DNA of 7,460 bases from Syntrophomonadaceae bacterium. GTDB lineage: Bacteria > Bacillota > Syntrophomonadia > Syntrophomonadales > Syntrophomonadaceae. The translations under genes were made by a program, and so were the position numbers. Below, in pieces: positions 5,944 to 7,460 of the stretch. The DNA lies in NCBI GenBank assembly GCA_030526885.1, contig JAUNBV010000020.1, positions 4,963 through 12,422 of the forward strand, in the 5' to 3' direction. Under the pieces are notes generated by a model that had not been told where the DNA came from, did not search any database, and saw nothing but the letters and a program-made list of their open reading frames with translations. Each line of letters opens with the position of its first letter. The first letter of the stretch is position 1.

Positions 5944-6342
5944 ATGGTCGTCACTGATCCCGTAGCCGATTTCCTGACCAGAATAAGAAACGGCAATATG
6001 GTGATGCATGAATCCGTAGAAATACCCAGTTCCAAAATCAAGATGGGTATTGCGGAAATCATGAAGTACGAAGGCTATATCAAGGACTATGAGTATATTG
6101 AAGATGGCAAACAGGGCATTATCAGAGTATATCTGAAATACGGCCCCAACAAGGAAAAAGTTATAACCGGCTTAAAGCGCATCAGCAAACCGGGCCTCAG
6201 GGTTTACGTCAAGAAAGACGAAGTACCGCGAGTGCTGGGGGGCCTGGGAACGGCTGTGGTTTCCACCTCCAAAGGGCTGATGACAGATAAGCGTGCCCGC
6301 AAGGAAGGCCTTGGCGGGGAAATAATTTGTTACATCTGGTAA
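5944..6342 (+). CDS. rpsH: 30S ribosomal protein S8
   Basis: S8 is a primary binding protein of the central domain of 16S rRNA and in E. coli is also the translational repressor of the spc operon. The product has 132 residues, typical of the family. It begins MVVTDPVADFLTRIRNGN and contains KISSP-type features of the N-terminal domain as IPSSKIKMGIAEIMKYEGYI. The C-terminal signature is intact: KPGLRVYVKKDEVPRVLGGL, then STSKGLMTDKRARKEG and GGEIICYIW, with the rRNA-binding STSKG at residues 107-111. The ribosome binding site GGAGGT (5931-5936) is seven bases before the ATG. An inverted repeat at the rplE start, two genes upstream, is a weak candidate for an autoregulatory target. Confidence 0.98.
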   Translation: MVVTDPVADFLTRIRNGNMVMHESVEIPSSKIKMGIAEIMKYEGYIKDYEYIEDGKQGIIRVYLKYGPNKEKVITGLKRISKPGLRVYVKKDEVPRVLGGLGTAVVSTSKGLMTDKRARKEGLGGEIICYIW

Positions 6343-6360
6343 CTGAAGGAGGAGAAAGAA

Positions 6361-6900
6361 TTGTCCAGAATCGGGAAACAACCCATCGTCCTGCCCCCCG
6401 GCATAGAGGTTAACATACAGGATGGCGCGATCACGGTAAAAGGCCCCAAAGGGACATTATCTCAGGCGATTCCTTCAGGCATTTTCTTTGAGCAGGAGGG
6501 CGGCACCTTGCTGGTCAAGCGTGAAAGCGATTCCAAACAACATGCCTCTCTGCACGGACTGATGAGAGCCTTGACTTTTAATATGGTGCACGGCGTCACC
6601 ACGGGTTTTGAGAAGAAACTGGAGATGGTGGGTGTAGGTTACCGGGCCCAAATGCAGGGAGACAAGCTGGTTATCAACATCGGCTTTTCCCACCCGGTGG
6701 AAGTCGAGCCGCCGGAAGGCATTAGTTTTGAAGTCCCGGCCCCTACCCGCATCAGCGTCAAGGGGATTGACAAGCAACTGGTAGGCAACACGGCTGCCAA
6801 TATCAGAGCCATCAGAGAGCCTGAGCCTTATAAAGGCAAGGGAATCAAGTACGAAAAAGAAGTGATTAGACGCAAGGCCGGTAAGGCCGGCGCTAAATAA
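6361..6900 (+). CDS. rplF: 50S ribosomal protein L6
   Basis: L6 lies at the base of the L7/L12 stalk near the sarcin-ricin loop, where it binds 23S rRNA helix 97. The product has 179 residues, made of two similar alpha/beta domains. The N-terminal domain starts MSRIGKQPIVLPPGIEV and includes VKGPKGTLS and the helix LHGLMRALTFNMVHGVTTGF. The C-terminal domain includes KLEMVGVGYRAQMQG, then RISVKGIDKQLVGNTAANIR, and closes with PEPYKGKGIKYEKEVIRRKA. The start codon is TTG, with AAGGAGGAG (6346-6354) six bases upstream. The position is secure because the conserved SRIGKQPI follows at once and no ATG lies near. rplR follows after 23 bases. Confidence 0.97.
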   Translation: MSRIGKQPIVLPPGIEVNIQDGAITVKGPKGTLSQAIPSGIFFEQEGGTLLVKRESDSKQHASLHGLMRALTFNMVHGVTTGFEKKLEMVGVGYRAQMQGDKLVINIGFSHPVEVEPPEGISFEVPAPTRISVKGIDKQLVGNTAANIRAIREPEPYKGKGIKYEKEVIRRKAGKAGAK

Positions 6901-6923
6901 GCCGCGAAAGGAGTGACTGAATT

Positions 6924-7289
6924 TTGATCAAGAAAACAAGTCGGAAAGAACTCAGAGCCGGCCGTCAGCAGCGGATTCGCAAAAAACTGTCCGGTAGCCC
7001 CGATAAACCCAGATTGTGTATCTTCAAAAGCTTGAATCATACCTATGCTCAGATTATTGATGATGTCAACGGAGTCACCCTGGCGGCAGCCTCCACCTTG
7101 GACAAGGACATGGCGGAGTTGGGCAATAAGAGCAACACCGAAGCGGCCAAGGCCGTGGGTGCCAGCATTGCTAAAAAAGCAGCGGCCAAGGGCATCAGTG
7201 AAGTGGTTTTTGACCGCAGCGGTTATAAGTATCATGGAACAGTAGTCGCATTGGCGGACGCCGCCAGAGAAAACGGACTCGTCTTTTAG
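6924..7289 (+). CDS. rplR: 50S ribosomal protein L18
   Basis: L18 binds 5S rRNA and, with L5, attaches it to the large subunit. The product has 121 residues, typical for Bacillota. It has a basic N-terminus (KKTSRKELRAGRQQRIRKKL), then KPRLCIFKSLNHTYAQIIDD, the AAASTLDK block, and the C-terminal VVFDRSGYKYHG and ALADAARENGLVF. The usual YHGRV reads YHGTV here, with Thr106 replacing an arginine that is conserved in most homologues I know. The start is TTG at 6924, with AAAGGAG (6907-6913) ten bases upstream; no ATG or GTG in frame is available nearby, and the length fits. rpsE follows after a short spacer. Confidence 0.96.
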   Translation: MIKKTSRKELRAGRQQRIRKKLSGSPDKPRLCIFKSLNHTYAQIIDDVNGVTLAAASTLDKDMAELGNKSNTEAAKAVGASIAKKAAAKGISEVVFDRSGYKYHGTVVALADAARENGLVF

Positions 7290-7310
7290 TACGGGCATAG
7301 GAGGGAAATG

Positions 7311-7460
7311 ATGTACGACAAGGAAAAAGAAGCGCCGGAACTGATCGAGAAAGTCGTTAACATTCGCCGCGTTGCCAAGGTGGTAAAAGGCGGACGCAGA
7401 TTCAGTTTCAGCGCCCTGGTAGTGGTTGGCGACGGCGCTGGCAAAGTGGGTCCCGGACAG
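7311..7460 (+). CDS. rpsE: 30S ribosomal protein S5, N-terminal part (3' end outside window)
   Basis: S5 lies at the mRNA entry side of the small subunit and, with S3 and S4, affects decoding accuracy and mRNA unwinding. Fifty codons are present, about a third of a normal S5; the rest is beyond the window. The double-stranded RNA-binding-like N-terminal domain is recognisable by NIRRVAKVVKGGRRFSFSAL and VVVGDGAGKVG. The loop KGGRR at residues 26-30, where spectinomycin-resistance changes occur in other bacteria, looks wild type. Two adjacent ATG codons compete as start. AGGAGG at 7299-7304 is six bases before the ATG at 7311 but only three before the one at 7308, so I favour 7311. The final residues read GPGQ where homologues usually have a different pair of side chains. 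Confidence 0.95.
   Translation, partial: MYDKEKEAPELIEKVVNIRRVAKVVKGGRRFSFSALVVVGDGAGKVGPGQ

Noticed and set aside
6828..7298. A 156-codon open frame on the - strand across rplF and rplR
   Set aside because: It is antisense to conserved genes over nearly all its length and shows no family motif; a coding shadow.
1..7460. A hidden novel system, mobile element, CRISPR array or RNA gene
   Set aside because: About 97% of the window is accounted for by conserved ribosomal protein genes in canonical order; the spacers are 60 bases or less and no direct-repeat array, transposase, tRNA or rRNA sequence was seen.

Overview
The window is an uninterrupted stretch of the bacterial S10-spc ribosomal protein locus, read entirely on the + strand. 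It contains eighteen genes in the canonical order: rplC (3' part), rplD, rplW, rplB, rpsS, rplV, rpsC, rplP, rpmC, rpsQ, rplN, rplX, rplE, rpsN, rpsH, rplF, rplR and rpsE (5' part). Only the first and last are cut, by the window edges. No gene is missing from the order, and none is inserted, broken or reversed.

The organism is most likely a member of the Bacillota, probably class Clostridia. Four things point that way. S14 is the short 61-residue zinc-binding form. L24 carries a C-terminal CxxC...CxxC pair. Nearly every gene has a strong purine-rich Shine-Dalgarno sequence (AAAGGAGG or close to it). Five genes start with GTG or TTG. Base composition looks close to 50% GC by eye. A genus cannot be named from this sequence alone.

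Layout: bases 1-3939 hold the S10-operon part (L3, L4, L23, L2, S19, L22, S3, L16). Bases 3929-4420 hold L29 and S17. Bases 4451-7460 hold the spc part (L14, L24, L5, S14, S8, L6, L18, S5). Spacers are 13-60 bases and consist mostly of the next ribosome binding site. No internal terminator or convincing internal promoter is visible, so the block is probably one long transcript. Its promoter and leader lie upstream of the window, and it continues downstream, where rpmD, rplO and secY would be expected.

The products work together as parts of the ribosome. L3, L4, L23, L2, L22, L16, L29, L14, L24, L5, L6 and L18 are large-subunit proteins. S19, S3, S17, S14, S8 and S5 are small-subunit proteins. 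Tight junctions, including one-base stop/start overlaps at rplV/rpsC and rpsC/rplP, suggest translational coupling.

I found no novel system here: this is a conserved housekeeping region. The observations worth recording are small: a perfect inverted repeat that contains the rplE start codon, the non-ATG starts, the junction overlaps, and a few residue changes at usually conserved positions.
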